Source: Chryseobacterium salivictor (GTDB lineage: Bacteria > Bacteroidota > Bacteroidia > Flavobacteriales > Weeksellaceae). From it: a stretch of DNA of 64,000 nucleotides. Numbering within the stretch: position 1 is the stretch's first letter; each line of letters begins with the position of its first letter. The position numbers were made by a program, and so were the translations under genes. The notes under the pieces are model-generated. The model searched no databases and had not been told where the DNA came from. It was given only the letters and a program-made list of their open reading frames with translations. Positions 8,532 through 17,984 of this stretch are shown one piece after another. Where the stretch lies: positions 2,356,001 through 2,420,000 of the forward strand of contig NZ_CP037954.1 of the NCBI RefSeq assembly GCF_004359195.1, read 5' to 3'.

Positions 8532-11500
8532 TTACGTGGTTTTCACATTTCCGGTTCTTTTCAAAACACCCCAGTTTTGAATTTCTCCCTTTATTGCTTT
8601 TCTAACGGATTTGAACAGGATGTAGTACATCAATTGGCGGTAAACCAACCGTTGGGGAATCATCCAGATCAGTTTGCTGAATTTTTCCTTTTCGAAAGCA
8701 AAAGCCAGAGCTGCTCCTACGATATCTACCAGAGAGAAGATAATGTAGTACAGAATAATATGGGTAGGATCTGCAACGATCAATCCAAATCCCGATAATA
8801 TTAAACTTACTACCAACAGCAAATCTGCCAACGGAGCCAGAAATGGCAATAAAAGCTGATAAAGTAATATGTTGGGCAAAGCCACCTTTCCAAAGTTTTT
8901 ATACTGTTTTCTGAAAATAGCATCGCGGTGTTTCCAGAAACTCTGCAGAATCCCAAAACTCCACCTGAAACGCTGTTTCAGAAACTGACTCATCGTTTCA
9001 GGTGCTTCGGTATAGGAAATGGCGTTGTTGCAGTTCTCCACGATATAACCGAGTTTGTGCAACCGCATCGTTAAGTCGCAGTCTTCAGCTAAAGTATCGG
9101 TGGTAAATCCGCCGGCTTCCAGGACTGCTTTTCTGCGGAATCCGCCCAGTGCTCCGGGAACTACGGTAATACAATTTAATAATGAAAATGCACGGCGGTC
9201 AAAATTCTGAGAAGTGATATACTCAATACTTTGCCATTTGGTAATCATATTAATTTCATTTCCCACCTTTACATTTCCGGCCACTGCACCGACTTCGAGA
9301 GGTTTTCCTTCCAGATAAAAAGTCATCATCAGTTGAGAAACGGCATCGGTTTTCAACTGAGTATCGGCATCGATACACACTACGAATTCGGCATCGGTTT
9401 CTGCTATTCCAAAATTTAATGCAGAGGCTTTTCCTCCGTTGGGTTTGGTAAAAACTTTTACCTTTGGATTTCCTTCGAAAGCCTTTACTACATTTTCAAA
9501 AGTTTGATCTTTGCTGCCATCATCTACAAAAACAATATTGATATTGGGATAATCCTGGTTGAGTAATGATTCTACAGTTCGTATAGCATTTACCTCTTCA
9601 TTATAGGCCGGTACGATGATGCTGGCTTTTGGATAATCTGGCATTCCCGTGAATTCCGATAATAGTTTTTTCTCTTTTTTAGTTTGGAGATAAGCTAAAA
9701 TTGCCATTAAAATCATTCTTGAAATCGATAGAATAATGCCGATTAAAAACAGGGCGTAAATCATCTGACCGATCCAGTAACTTGCTGAGGCAAAAAAGAA
9801 ATTGAGGTCATTTTTCCAGCTTCTTTTTATGGGCGGCATCAATTCGGATTCGGGCACATTCATCAAATCTGCAACGGTAGTAAATTTACATCCTTTGCTT
9901 TTGAAATATTTAATAATTCTTGGGAGCGCATCTACGGTGGGCTGTCGGGTATCGCCGCCAGCGTCGTGCAGCAGAATAATACTTGCATTATTTAGATTAG
10001 CAAAACGGATGGTTCTGTTCACAATAGAATCGGCATTCATCTTAGGATCCCAGTCATTGGGATCTATACTTTCTCCGATGGCGATATAATTGTCTTTTTT
10101 ACTTTGGGCCAAAGGTTCCAGTTCTTCATACGTCTGTGGTTCGGAATCGGCATTATAAGGTGCCCGAAATAAAACCGTAGATTTTCCGGTAATGCATTCG
10201 ATGAGCGCCCGGGTAGTTTTCAGTTCCAGTGCCGCTCTTTGGGGAGACATTTTGGCAAGATTTCCGTGAGTGAAAGTGTGGTTTCCTATTTCAAAACCGT
10301 TGCGCTTGATTCTTTGAACCAGAGGAATATTGGCCTCAGCATTTTCTCCAATCAAAAAAAAGGTAGCTGGAACTTTCTCCCGCTCCAGAATATCCAGTAT
10401 TTTAGGGGTGAATTCTGCACTGGGACCATCATCGAAAGTTAAAATAATTTTATGACCCGGGCCGATTTTGGTGCTGTCCTCTGCGAATTTCTCATATAAA
10501 AACCCGGAAGGAAGCTGGGAATATTGCTCTTCGGCAATCAGGTTTTCATTTTTATCGATGTCTATTTTTGTACGGCCCTGTTGCGGAGAAAACAGGATAT
10601 TGATGATTTCGCCACTGCCGATGGAGGTGGGTTTTGAATTGAAATTTGGCGGAATTAGTTCTAAGACAGAATAATTAAAAGGATTTTTTTGCAAACTTTC
10701 AGAACTTAAATCCCTCGGGTAAAAAGACCATATTCTGGGATCTTCACTGCCTAATCTCCATATTGCTGTTCCCGCATTCCGGGAGTCATCAGAAAATCTA
10801 AGGATGTTAAAAGTGGTCGCTGCATCGGTAAACCAGACACTGTTTTTAGAGGCAGGTTCATCGCTGCTTCCGGAGAAATTATAAGCATAATGAAGGTTGT
10901 AGGAATTGTTATCAAAAGCAATAGCGGATCTGGAAATTTTTGCCCGGTCAATCGCCTGTCCATAAGTAATGTCTTCTGTCCGGGTTCCGTTTTCATCGGT
11001 GATCCACTGTCGTCCGTAAGCCCCCAGACCAAGAATCAATTTTTCTGAAGGAACATCCTTTGCAATCTGGTCGATTTGTTTTTCAATCCATTTCTGGTCG
11101 CTGATGGGACCTGCCTGCGAGTTGTCATTGAACTGATCATACGCCATCACGATAAAATAATCGGTATAATCCTTTAAATATTTACTGCTATAGTCGTTAT
11201 TATCCGGCATAATATCGATGGAGACGATGAGACCGTTTTTTTTGAACTGGGTATACAGATTTTTCATGAAAGCGTTAAGATGCTCATCAGAATTTTCTTT
11301 CAGTTCCTCGAAATCGATGTTGATGCCATGAAGTTGATTGGCTTTCAAAGTGGCTATAATTTGGGCAATCAGCTGGTTTTGGATTCTTTGGTCGTGCAGT
11401 ACAGTATGCAGCAGTTCTCCACTAAAATTCCCCTGTTTCCCGGGTACAGAAATAAAATTGTTGAGGATCGGCTGAATGCTTAATCCATAATGTTTCATTA

Positions 11501-11969
11501 CAGAAAGCGCCTCATTGTCGATGCGGGAATCCAACTGAAATGTTTTGGGATTGATGAAAAACCATTCTGGATAGATGGTGTTCAGTCTGCTTCCATTGGC
11601 CCGCAGATCCGAGAGAGAAGTAGGCGACCATGGAACGTAAAATGCCGCCCGGATCAATTTGGTATTGATTGTTCGGGCTGCTGTTTTTTCATCCATAATT
11701 TTTTTCTGCAGGAAATCTTTAAAACCTTTAAATTTTTTGTTCAGAGGCGTCGCTAAAGTAAATTTATTGTCAGGATTGATCTTGGATTCAAACAGTTTTC
11801 CGACGGAATTCAGTTGCGGCATCGATGGATTTTTTCCCCTTAATACAGCGATCATTACAACCACAGTAATGAATAAAAGAACAGTCAGCAAGATGCGTAA
11901 AGTCCATTGGGTAGCTTTGTACCGTTTGCCGCTGTTGGTTTGAAATACCTGTCTTGATTTCTCCGCCAT
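8532..11969 (-). CDS. Three-domain GH18 / polysaccharide deacetylase / family 2 glycosyltransferase
   Basis: About 1145 residues from ATG at 11969. A start at 12014 is possible but lies upstream of the -10-type element at 11988-11995. Order: membrane segment (about 25-43); GH18-like domain with the catalytic run INIDFEEL (Glu at 221) and FIVMAYD; NodB deacetylase with TFDDGP (511-516) and metal ligands HTFTH (564-568); membrane segments (about 735-760); processive GT2 domain with DDG (816-818), DAD (867-869), EDCD (962-965) and QRFRW (999-1003); then C-terminal membrane segments. The GT2 and deacetylase parts match the chemistry of PgaC/IcaA and PgaB/IcaB, which make and partly deacetylate beta-1,6-GlcNAc polymers. 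A single-chain exopolysaccharide synthase/modifier is inferred. Confidence 0.85.
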   Translation of the reverse strand: MAEKSRQVFQTNSGKRYKATQWTLRILLTVLLFITVVVMIAVLRGKNPSMPQLNSVGKLFESKINPDNKFTLATPLNKKFKGFKDFLQKKIMDEKTAARTINTKLIRAAFYVPWSPTSLSDLRANGSRLNTIYPEWFFINPKTFQLDSRIDNEALSVMKHYGLSIQPILNNFISVPGKQGNFSGELLHTVLHDQRIQNQLIAQIIATLKANQLHGINIDFEELKENSDEHLNAFMKNLYTQFKKNGLIVSIDIMPDNNDYSSKYLKDYTDYFIVMAYDQFNDNSQAGPISDQKWIEKQIDQIAKDVPSEKLILGLGAYGRQWITDENGTRTEDITYGQAIDRAKISRSAIAFDNNSYNLHYAYNFSGSSDEPASKNSVWFTDAATTFNILRFSDDSRNAGTAIWRLGSEDPRIWSFYPRDLSSESLQKNPFNYSVLELIPPNFNSKPTSIGSGEIINILFSPQQGRTKIDIDKNENLIAEEQYSQLPSGFLYEKFAEDSTKIGPGHKIILTFDDGPSAEFTPKILDILEREKVPATFFLIGENAEANIPLVQRIKRNGFEIGNHTFTHGNLAKMSPQRAALELKTTRALIECITGKSTVLFRAPYNADSEPQTYEELEPLAQSKKDNYIAIGESIDPNDWDPKMNADSIVNRTIRFANLNNASIILLHDAGGDTRQPTVDALPRIIKYFKSKGCKFTTVADLMNVPESELMPPIKRSWKNDLNFFFASASYWIGQMIYALFLIGIILSISRMILMAILAYLQTKKEKKLLSEFTGMPDYPKASIIVPAYNEEVNAIRTVESLLNQDYPNINIVFVDDGSKDQTFENVVKAFEGNPKVKVFTKPNGGKASALNFGIAETDAEFVVCIDADTQLKTDAVSQLMMTFYLEGKPLEVGAVAGNVKVGNEINMITKWQSIEYITSQNFDRRAFSLLNCITVVPGALGGFRRKAVLEAGGFTTDTLAEDCDLTMRLHKLGYIVENCNNAISYTEAPETMSQFLKQRFRWSFGILQSFWKHRDAIFRKQYKNFGKVALPNILLYQLLLPFLAPLADLLLVVSLILSGFGLIVADPTHIILYYIIFSLVDIVGAALAFAFEKEKFSKLIWMIPQRLVYRQLMYYILFKSVRKAIKGEIQNWGVLKRTGNVKTT

Positions 11970-11987
11970 CTTCTTGTAAATTATAAT

Positions 11988-11995
11988 CAAAGATA
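11988..11995 (-). promoter_or_regulatory. -7 element of the GH18/GT2 fusion gene
   Basis: TATCTTTG on the minus strand fits TAnnTTTG. No convincing TTG is seen at the expected distance upstream. Transcription from here would start near 11983, which supports translation start at 11969 rather than 12014. Confidence 0.4.
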
Positions 11996-12014
11996 AATAA
12001 GTATTGAAATTCAT

Positions 12015-12383
12015 CTCTTTTTTTCACCTTAAAATTTAGTTAAAATTGAAAGAGATGATTTTTGAATTCCAGATTTTTATTTCAGGGATAATGAGCATTT
12101 AATTTTAATGATAATTTCGTTTAAGGTGTAGCCACAATACAAATATTTTTTTCTGTACTTTTGTTAAGTTTGACGTCTTCACCAACGTGTTCTTATTTTT
12201 TTTAAGGAGTTGTTGAATCTTCTGTTTGCGCCTAAAAAAGGGAGAAAACAGCTTGTTTGTAAATGTAATCTTTGTCTCGATCGCAACGAAATTAAAAATA
12301 TTAATGATGTTTAAAAACGGACATGCATTTTTCGTTTTAATTAATTTCGTTTTTGCTAATTTTACAGCGTTCAAAATCTCATC
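12015..12383. other. AT-rich intergenic stretch, divergent
   Basis: Separates the minus-strand fusion gene from the plus-strand 12384 gene and must hold both promoters. A minus-strand reading frame at 12105-12374 is Lys/Asn/Phe-rich and low in complexity and looks like chance. No repeats or RNA structure recognised. Confidence 0.5.
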
Positions 12384-12695
12384 ATGAATTTATCTCCTGA
12401 AGGCCAAAAACTCTTTAATAAACTGACTTCTGAAATGTTAGAAGATGGTTTTGTGAAGATCAGCGAGCATACTTTTTATAAAAAAATAGGAAGTATCACT
12501 ATTTCGTTGGGAGACCGCGCGCTAAATATTATGCATCAGGAAAAATGTTACGGCATTATTCCGGAGCGTGAATTCCTGAAACTGGCCAATGGTTTTGAAC
12601 CCATTCTTTTTCAGCTGAAATATCTGCTGGCTTTTTCCATGAGACAGGATATGAACAGGATTGTTAATTTTCTTTCAACGTGTTTTTGGAATTGA
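12384..12695 (+). CDS. Small hypothetical protein
   Basis: 103 residues, not recognised. Soluble, mixed charge, no signal peptide; the middle (FYKKIGSITISLGDRALNI) looks like beta strands and the end is helical. It is the only plus-strand gene in this part of the window and is followed by a hairpin at 12795-12825, which supports it being a real transcription unit. Codon use resembles the neighbours. No function is assigned. Confidence 0.55.
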   Translation: MNLSPEGQKLFNKLTSEMLEDGFVKISEHTFYKKIGSITISLGDRALNIMHQEKCYGIIPEREFLKLANGFEPILFQLKYLLAFSMRQDMNRIVNFLSTCFWN

Positions 12696-12794
12696 AGCCG
12701 ATTTTCTTCCAGACCTTTCTTAAAAGGAAAATAAATATCTTACCACCTTTTTTTAGTTCGTGCATCAATATCACTATTCGTCTTCAAGAAAAAT

Positions 12795-12825
12795 CAAAAA
12801 CCAATTTCATTACAATTGGTTTTTG
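12795..12825 (+). terminator. Hairpin terminator after the 12384 gene
   Basis: CAAAAACCAATT and AATTGGTTTTTG form a 12-bp stem with a short loop; the T-run is part of the 3' arm. It could work in both directions, also closing the minus-strand unit ending at 12947. Confidence 0.6.
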
Positions 12826-12946
12826 TTATAAAATCTGATATGGGTATTTTTAAAGATTCCAGAAATTATGAAAAGTCCTTGAATGTTGAGATTTTTTATT
12901 GATTTTAAGCTAATCTTCGGTTTTTGCAATACCTGTAAAAAGGTTC

Positions 12947-13414
12947 TTACTTTACAATAATTTTACCCTTCATCACCAGATGTACGGTGCAGTAATAATC
13001 GGAAGTCTTTTCGGGAGTGAACGTCCAGGACTGGCCGGTCTGTAACATCGGAGAAGCCCATGCATTATGTGTTTCTGTGGCATTGTGGGCCACGACATCT
13101 TTGTTGGTGAATGTTACCTGATTTCCTTTTTTAACGGTTATCGTTGCCGGATTAAATTTCATGTTTTCTATGGTCACCACATGAGCAGATGCAGGATTAC
13201 TGTCTGCTGTATTCGTGTTCATATTCGCTGCGGCAGAATCCATTTTGGGAGCCGGTGCTGACGTTGGGCTTCCGCTTTTTTCGGTACTCATGGAATTATC
13301 ATTTACCGCAGGTATCGTATCTTTGGATCCCTGGTTGCAACTGATTATAGTTATTAAACAAACGATTGCAGCGAAAAAAGATCCTGTTCTAAAAATATTC
13401 TTTTTCGAAATCAT
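12947..13414 (-). CDS. Plastocyanin/azurin-like cupredoxin lipoprotein
   Basis: 155 residues. A lipoprotein signal with Cys26 (IISC) is followed by a low-complexity Ser/Ala/Asn/Pro linker (30-75) and a cupredoxin domain. The blue-copper ligands are all visible: His110 (VVAHNAT), Cys142, His145 (YYCTVH) and Met148. It should bind one copper ion and carry electrons at the cell surface or periplasm. It lies 7 nt downstream of the DUF4142 gene, so both are probably co-transcribed. Partner oxidoreductase not identifiable from context. Confidence 0.85.
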   Translation of the reverse strand: MISKKNIFRTGSFFAAIVCLITIISCNQGSKDTIPAVNDNSMSTEKSGSPTSAPAPKMDSAAANMNTNTADSNPASAHVVTIENMKFNPATITVKKGNQVTFTNKDVVAHNATETHNAWASPMLQTGQSWTFTPEKTSDYYCTVHLVMKGKIIVK

Positions 13415-13421
13415 TTTTCAT

Positions 13422-13967
13422 TTATTTGAATTTTTTCTGAATCATTTTTGCATGCTCAAGGTGCGTTTTAAAAATAGGCACTGCTTTTTCAAGCAAAGCT
13501 TTTAGTTCTGCGTTTTTAGACTGGGGTATCAGGATGGTTTCTACTGCTTTGATAGTGGATTCATGATAGGAAACCTCGTTGTCTACATATGCTTTATCAA
13601 AAGCTCTCCCATTTTTTGCATTTAAGATTGCTTTTTCTTTCGCTGCCGTTTCTAATAAAGATTTTGTGACGGCATTCGTTTTGGGAGTCACTTTTAATTT
13701 CGTCACAAGATCTACAGCCATTTTAATCACAGCATTATGGTCTCTTTTCATCGTAGCAGCAAAGTTTGTAATGTCTTTATTATGAGACTTTTTCAGTGCT
13801 ATCGTAGCATAATCTACGTCAATTTGATTTGCCGTTACCGCTACAGAGGCAATTTCGGGGTCGGTAAGCTGCGGTGTTTTCTGTTCCTGTGCAGAAACAT
13901 GAGTGGAAAATAACAATGCAGACAAAAGCATTGTTCCGGATAAAGCCAGGCTTTTTAGAGTTTTCAT
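13422..13967 (-). CDS. DUF4142 family secreted protein
   Basis: 181 residues with a Sec signal peptide ending near HVSAQ (about 27). The rest is helical and fits DUF4142, a ferritin-like four-helix family: ASVAVTANQIDVDYATIAL, NFAATMKRDHNAVIKMAV and the paired HESTIKAVETIL. Members occur in the periplasm of many bacteria and lack a firm function. First gene of a two-gene unit with the cupredoxin lipoprotein, suggesting a shared envelope role such as metal or oxidative stress handling (inference). Confidence 0.8.
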   Translation of the reverse strand: MKTLKSLALSGTMLLSALLFSTHVSAQEQKTPQLTDPEIASVAVTANQIDVDYATIALKKSHNKDITNFAATMKRDHNAVIKMAVDLVTKLKVTPKTNAVTKSLLETAAKEKAILNAKNGRAFDKAYVDNEVSYHESTIKAVETILIPQSKNAELKALLEKAVPIFKTHLEHAKMIQKKFK

Positions 13968-14441
13968 TTTTTCATGATTTAAGTTAATATATGATTCGAT
14001 ATTAAATTCAAATGATCCTTCAGGTTACATTTAAAAATAATTTCTTATTATTTTAAACTTGGATTATTTTTTCAAGAAAACTTATACGAAGTTACAATGT
14101 TTTGCATAGTAAACCAAGTTAATTTTGAAAAAATATTTAATTGGTAATAGTGAAAATATAAAAAGGGCGAAATTTTAAATTGTTGATTTTCAAAGATAAA
14201 AGAAAATAAAGTGTGCGGGATAGGCAGATTTAGAGGGAACCTTAGAATATCAAAACAGGTAATAAATTTCCTTTTTTTAGAAAAAGAGAGGTGGTTTTAG
14301 ACCGGAAGCAAAACCTGGAAATTGTTGAAAGTTGAAGCGAAACCTATTTTATTGTAATTTCCGAATGTTTAGGTGGTGATAATTTGCAGACTGTTGGGCA
14401 AGCAAAGAAATTGATTAACCAGGGCAAAGAGGAATAAAAAT
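13968..14441. other. AT-rich intergenic region without recognised features
   Basis: No ORF with plausible composition, repeat or terminator stands out. The part next to 13967 should hold the promoter of the DUF4142/cupredoxin unit. Confidence 0.4.
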
Positions 14442-14753
14442 TTACTTTTTAACTGCTTTTTCATTTTCTGAAACCACATTTAAAATTTTGTAAGGTTGAT
14501 CATTTCTTGCTTTTCCTTTTAGTGCCGAATAGGTTGAGCTGTCTTTAGGTTTTGTATTAGGCATTTTGATAACGGGAAGTGACCGCTTATTTTTTGAAAG
14601 AAAAGACAGGCTATCGGATGTAGAATTGTTTTTAAATTTCAAAATATTTAAAGAGTCTGCCTTTTGATTGGGTAGGGTTTTATAAGGCATTTTCTGTGCA
14701 TAGGAGAAGAATGAAATCAGAATACCCAATACACTAACTATCTTTTGCTGCAT
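14442..14753 (-). CDS. Small secreted hypothetical protein
   Basis: 103 residues. Residues 1-19 form a Sec signal peptide ending in SYAQ, a cleavage context common in Flavobacteriia. The mature part is basic, Ser/Asn/Lys-rich, without cysteines, and probably disordered. Not recognised. It stands alone between two intergenic gaps, so neighbours give no clue. Confidence 0.55.
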   Translation of the reverse strand: MQQKIVSVLGILISFFSYAQKMPYKTLPNQKADSLNILKFKNNSTSDSLSFLSKNKRSLPVIKMPNTKPKDSSTYSALKGKARNDQPYKILNVVSENEKAVKK

Positions 14754-14892
14754 CGTTTTAAATTTTATTAAAAGTAATCATTTTTTTTAAACAATACTCA
14801 CCTGAATCCACAAAAATTATACTGTGGAAAATTACCATTATTCAATCTAAAGGCAATAATAACTCCTATTGCAAATAGAAGATACCAGAAAT

Positions 14893-15126
14893 TTACGCCA
14901 TTATCTTGTCAATCGCTTTGGCCAGTTTGTGGTCTTTTTCGGTAATGACATCGCCTGCGTCGTGTGTGCATAAACTGATGTTCACTTTATTGTATTCGTT
15001 GGACCAGTCGGGATGATGCTGCATACTCTCTGCAGCCAAGGCAACTCTGGTCATAAAAGCAAATGCTTCGGAAAAATCTTTAAACTTAAAAGTTTGCTGT
15101 AGTTTTCCATCGGTTTCTTTCCACAT
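14893..15126 (-). CDS. Pterin-4a-carbinolamine dehydratase
   Basis: 77 residues, slightly shorter than the usual 95-115, missing part of the N-terminal strand. The family signature is intact: [20 protein letters not shown] with the catalytic His pair, followed by [18 protein letters not shown]. The enzyme dehydrates 4a-hydroxytetrahydrobiopterin to regenerate the pterin cofactor of aromatic amino acid hydroxylases. No hydroxylase gene is in the window. Confidence 0.88.
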   Translation of the reverse strand: MWKETDGKLQQTFKFKDFSEAFAFMTRVALAAESMQHHPDWSNEYNKVNISLCTHDAGDVITEKDHKLAKAIDKIMA

Positions 15127-15457
15127 GATTTGATGTTTTAGTTGATTAATATACTTTTTTCTGAATGCAAAAATGCCTCCAATTTGCAGTAATCCAGATT
15201 TTTATAATTGATGCACTGCAAACTTTTATAACGGATTGAATTTCTGCAAGGGCAAAGCCGACGAACTTTACGCACCGGATTAAATATTAAATTCTTCAGC
15301 AGATATCATAAATATTATCAAAAAAGCTTTAATTTTGAGTATTAATAATAAGAGAAAATTAAAAAAGTGAGAAAAAGATCTTAAAATAGTTGGATTTAAA
15401 AAAGAGCTTCTCAATCCTTCTGTTTTTTAACAAAAAAGGAGAAGACAAAAATTCACC
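15127..15457. other. Intergenic, nothing recognised
   Basis: AT-rich divergent spacer between the dehydratase gene (minus) and the 60-residue membrane protein gene (plus). No repeat, RNA or ORF is convincing. Confidence 0.4.
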
Positions 15458-15640
15458 ATGAGCACTCAAGTCTATTATTCCCTGTTTCTGATTCTGTTTC
15501 TTGTCGTTTTTATCATCAGCATTATAGCAATTCTGAAAAACCCTTCTTATTCGAAGTCGGCAAAATTACTGTGGATTGCTGTTTGCCTTTTCATGCCGTT
15601 TTTGGGATCGCTTATCTATTACTTTTATAGAAAAGGCTGA
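15458..15640 (+). CDS. Small membrane protein with PLDc_N-like domain
   Basis: 60 residues: two membrane helices (about 8-27 and 37-56) with the short loop NPSYSKSAKLLWIAV between them, ending YYFYRKG. This is the pattern of the PLDc_N (phospholipase D N-terminal/DUF) family, also found as free-standing small proteins. It acts in the inner membrane; free-standing members have no established role. Confidence 0.65.
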   Translation: MSTQVYYSLFLILFLVVFIISIIAILKNPSYSKSAKLLWIAVCLFMPFLGSLIYYFYRKG

Positions 15641-15762
15641 TTAAGCTACTTTCCTGTTTTTAATAATCATACGATAACGAATCTGTTGGCGGGGATTTCT
15701 AATCAACTCCGTGCTTAGACCGGTGTGGCCCGATACCAAAGACTGGCAATCCGCTGGCGTTC

Positions 15763-16418
15763 CTATTTATTACGGTCTGCCGTAACCACCACTCCCTGCA
15801 AAAAACCTGCTCCCGAGATCATAAGCAAATCCGTAAATCCCTTTTTGTGGCGAAACCCTTTTTTAAGAGTGAACGGAGTACCCTTTTCAACTTCGGGTAA
15901 ACCATGCTTATAGCGCCGGAACTTTCCTGTCTCAAAATTGATCTGAAGTTCTGTGATTGCAAAATCGGCGTCCTTAGCAAAGAAAAGAGAGAGACAAAGA
16001 TTCCCTGTCTGTAAACCGCATTCAGTAGTTGGGGAAAATTCTTCTGCACCTTCTGGAAGTGGAAATTTGCCAGCGCAGCTTGACCCTCTCCCGTTGTGAG
16101 CCCGCCCTGCACGGTACGCGATCCAACAGGAGCACCGTCGCAGGATTTCAGGCGCAACATGAGTTTCGAAACCCGCTGATAAAGGTATCTGTCGTGTAAT
16201 CGGCTGCATTCTTCAGCTAAAGCGACACGCAGCATTTTTCCCGCAGAAGAGGCCTTTCCGAATTCGGTATTTTGCAGTGCAACGCTTTTTTGCGCCTCTG
16301 TTTTAGGGCCTTTCTTTTTCGAAGGAGCTTTGCGTATCACCTGCTGCCCGTTAAGCTCATAAAATACATAATCACCTACTTTTCCGCTGATCTCAAATAA
16401 AGAATGTACTTTTCCCAT
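15763..16418 (-). pseudogene. Frameshifted Bacteroidota phage-like/DUF6266-type hypothetical gene
   Basis: Two overlapping minus-strand frames together make one protein of about 218 residues. The first, from ATG at 16418, has the N-terminal pattern GKVGDYVFYELNGQQVIRKA followed by PKTEAQ, resembling the short Bacteroidota family (DUF6266-like) that starts GKxGxxVxY. It stays homologous-looking to about 16070. The second takes over through PEGAEEFSPTTECGLQTG to stop at 15763. A one-base deletion near 16062-16070, where ANFH should lead to LPEGAEEF, explains both. The family name is a resemblance judged by eye; the frameshift is read directly. Sequencing error in a single base cannot be excluded. 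Confidence 0.65.
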
Positions 16419-17115
16419 GATCGTGTTTTTACTAAGAATCATTTCAAATTTATAAAAAAATAAGAAGATTGAAGAGTTTGCTCCTTAAAATGTTGAAAAC
16501 CCACAGGAATGCCGGGAGTGCAGAATTTCTGTACATTCTTCTCAATGACCTTCAGTAAAGCATATTATTTTGGGGCTACCACTATCCACTTTCCGGACTT
16601 TATACCGTGGGAAAAATCCTTTTTTTATAATGACGGTATCCCTTTGAGATTGGACAAAGTATTTATTTTAATGAGTTTAATCCTGTCAGTTTATTTCATT
16701 GAAATATTTTTATTATCTTTACAATCTATTGATAAGCAGTGTTTTAACTTTACTGTTTTTAATTTGAAAGGTCCTTATTTCATCCGTTAATTCTTTCTAA
16801 TCCCTTTATCGATGGTAATCTTCTGAGGTTGACCCGTAGTAGTTCCGTACTTTCGGCATAGACTCTTCTGGGTCTGTCCTGCCATTGTCCTGCCTTCTTC
16901 GTACGACCTTCGGAAAAAAGGAGGTTATATGGAACGAAGGAGGAAGGATTGTGGAGCAAAGACCGAACAAAAGGGGAGTGTGGGTTTATAGATAAATGAG
17001 GGGCTTCGTGGTAATGATGATAATTGAGGTATAGTAGCTCAAAGGCTTTGCCAGAGGATGAAATTTGGGAGCGTCCGTTGTGGCGGTTAAACTTTAGGGA
17101 AAACCCAATAGGAAC
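16419..17115. other. Intergenic region with gene-remnant look and first copy of a dispersed repeat
   Basis: Upstream of the frameshifted gene. A 32-residue minus-strand ORF at 16787-16885 starts MAGQTQKSLCRKYG and ends GIRKN; its composition looks gene-like and it may be the end of a decayed gene, but I do not recognise it. The part at 17000-17065 belongs to the dispersed repeat family described below. No RNA gene seen. Confidence 0.35.
17000..17065 (+). repeat. Dispersed intergenic repeat, copy A (short, degenerate)
   Basis: Contains GCTCAAAGGCTTTGCCAGAGG, which aligns with GGCTCAAAGTCGGAGACTTTGC at copy D and AGAGACTTTGTCAGCGGG at copy C. It is the most diverged member. Confidence 0.4.
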
Positions 17116-17859
17116 TTATTCCCATCCCCATTTTTTAAAAATGCTGTGACCTTCTGTGGAACGCATAAAATCGATGAACTGCACCGCCATTGTTCTTTGT
17201 CTGGAAATGGTTGTGAGCGCAATGGGCGTTCCGCGATAGACATTTTTAAATTTTGGAATTTTCACTACCTGCGTAAAGTCTTGTAACCGATAATGCCACG
17301 ATTCATAATTGATCCAGGCGTCATAGGTCGGGTCCGCTTTCCAGGCTGCAATTCCGAGTGCCGTATTGGCAAAAGAATTTTTGATGTTTTTTTGTATTCC
17401 TTCAATCGCGTTTTGCTTTCCCGCAAGATCTTCCCACAATCCCAATTGTCCGGCACCATTTACATCCAAAACCGCAATACCGTTTTTGGTAAGATCTTTC
17501 AGTGATCTTATATTTTTAGGGTTTCCCGGTTTTACAAGGATAGCTGCGCCTCTTTTGTACAGTTCCTGTCTGGTTGTAGGATCGACAAGATCAGGATGTT
17601 TCATGGCAAAAGAAGTCAGCATATATTCGGCGCCGCCGTAGATGAGGTCTGCATTTTGTTTTGCCTGCGCGATCCAATGGTCTTCCGGACCGGCAACTAC
17701 CTTTACAAAAAGTTGATGTTTCTTACCGAAAATCTGGGCAGATTCATTGATGGGAGCAAAAGGACCGCCCGGACCATACACATATAAGGTGTCCATCTGG
17801 GCTAGAAATAAAGTAGGAAAGGAGATGAGAAAAGCAGCGGTATAGAACAGTTTATACAT
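17116..17859 (-). CDS. AcfC-like periplasmic substrate-binding protein
   Basis: 247 residues with a Sec signal peptide (1-20, ending FLAQ). The mature protein is a type 2 periplasmic binding fold: LYVYGPGGPFAPINESAQIF near the start, ADLIYGGAEYMLTSF, PGNPKNIRSLKDL and DVNGAGQLGLWED. These fit the AcfC (accessory colonization factor) branch of the sulfate/molybdate-binding protein family. No permease or ATPase gene is next to it, so whether it feeds a transporter or has another role is open. A good promoter lies upstream. Confidence 0.75.
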   Translation of the reverse strand: MYKLFYTAAFLISFPTLFLAQMDTLYVYGPGGPFAPINESAQIFGKKHQLFVKVVAGPEDHWIAQAKQNADLIYGGAEYMLTSFAMKHPDLVDPTTRQELYKRGAAILVKPGNPKNIRSLKDLTKNGIAVLDVNGAGQLGLWEDLAGKQNAIEGIQKNIKNSFANTALGIAAWKADPTYDAWINYESWHYRLQDFTQVVKIPKFKNVYRGTPIALTTISRQRTMAVQFIDFMRSTEGHSIFKKWGWE

Positions 17860-17916
17860 TTTATAATAGATTTTTAATTAAAATTTTATATTTAAGCATC
17901 AATGCTGTCGCTGAAT

Positions 17917-17944
17917 CAAAGATATGGTTAAATTGCTTTACCAA
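17917..17944 (-). promoter_or_regulatory. Promoter of the acfC-like gene
   Basis: Minus strand TTG (17942-17944), 17-nt spacer, TATCTTTG (17917-17924): a full match to the Flavobacteriia consensus, giving a leader of about 50 nt. Confidence 0.65.
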
Positions 17945-17984
17945 CATGTATTTGCAGCCGTATTGCCGTGACTATCCTGACTTA

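Noticed and set aside
12105..12374. 89-codon minus-strand ORF
   Set aside because: Lys/Asn/Phe-rich low-complexity translation in an AT-rich divergent gap, no recognisable motif and no start signal.
16509..16790. 93-codon plus-strand ORF
   Set aside because: No domain, odd composition, and it lies antisense to a gene-like remnant; taken as chance.
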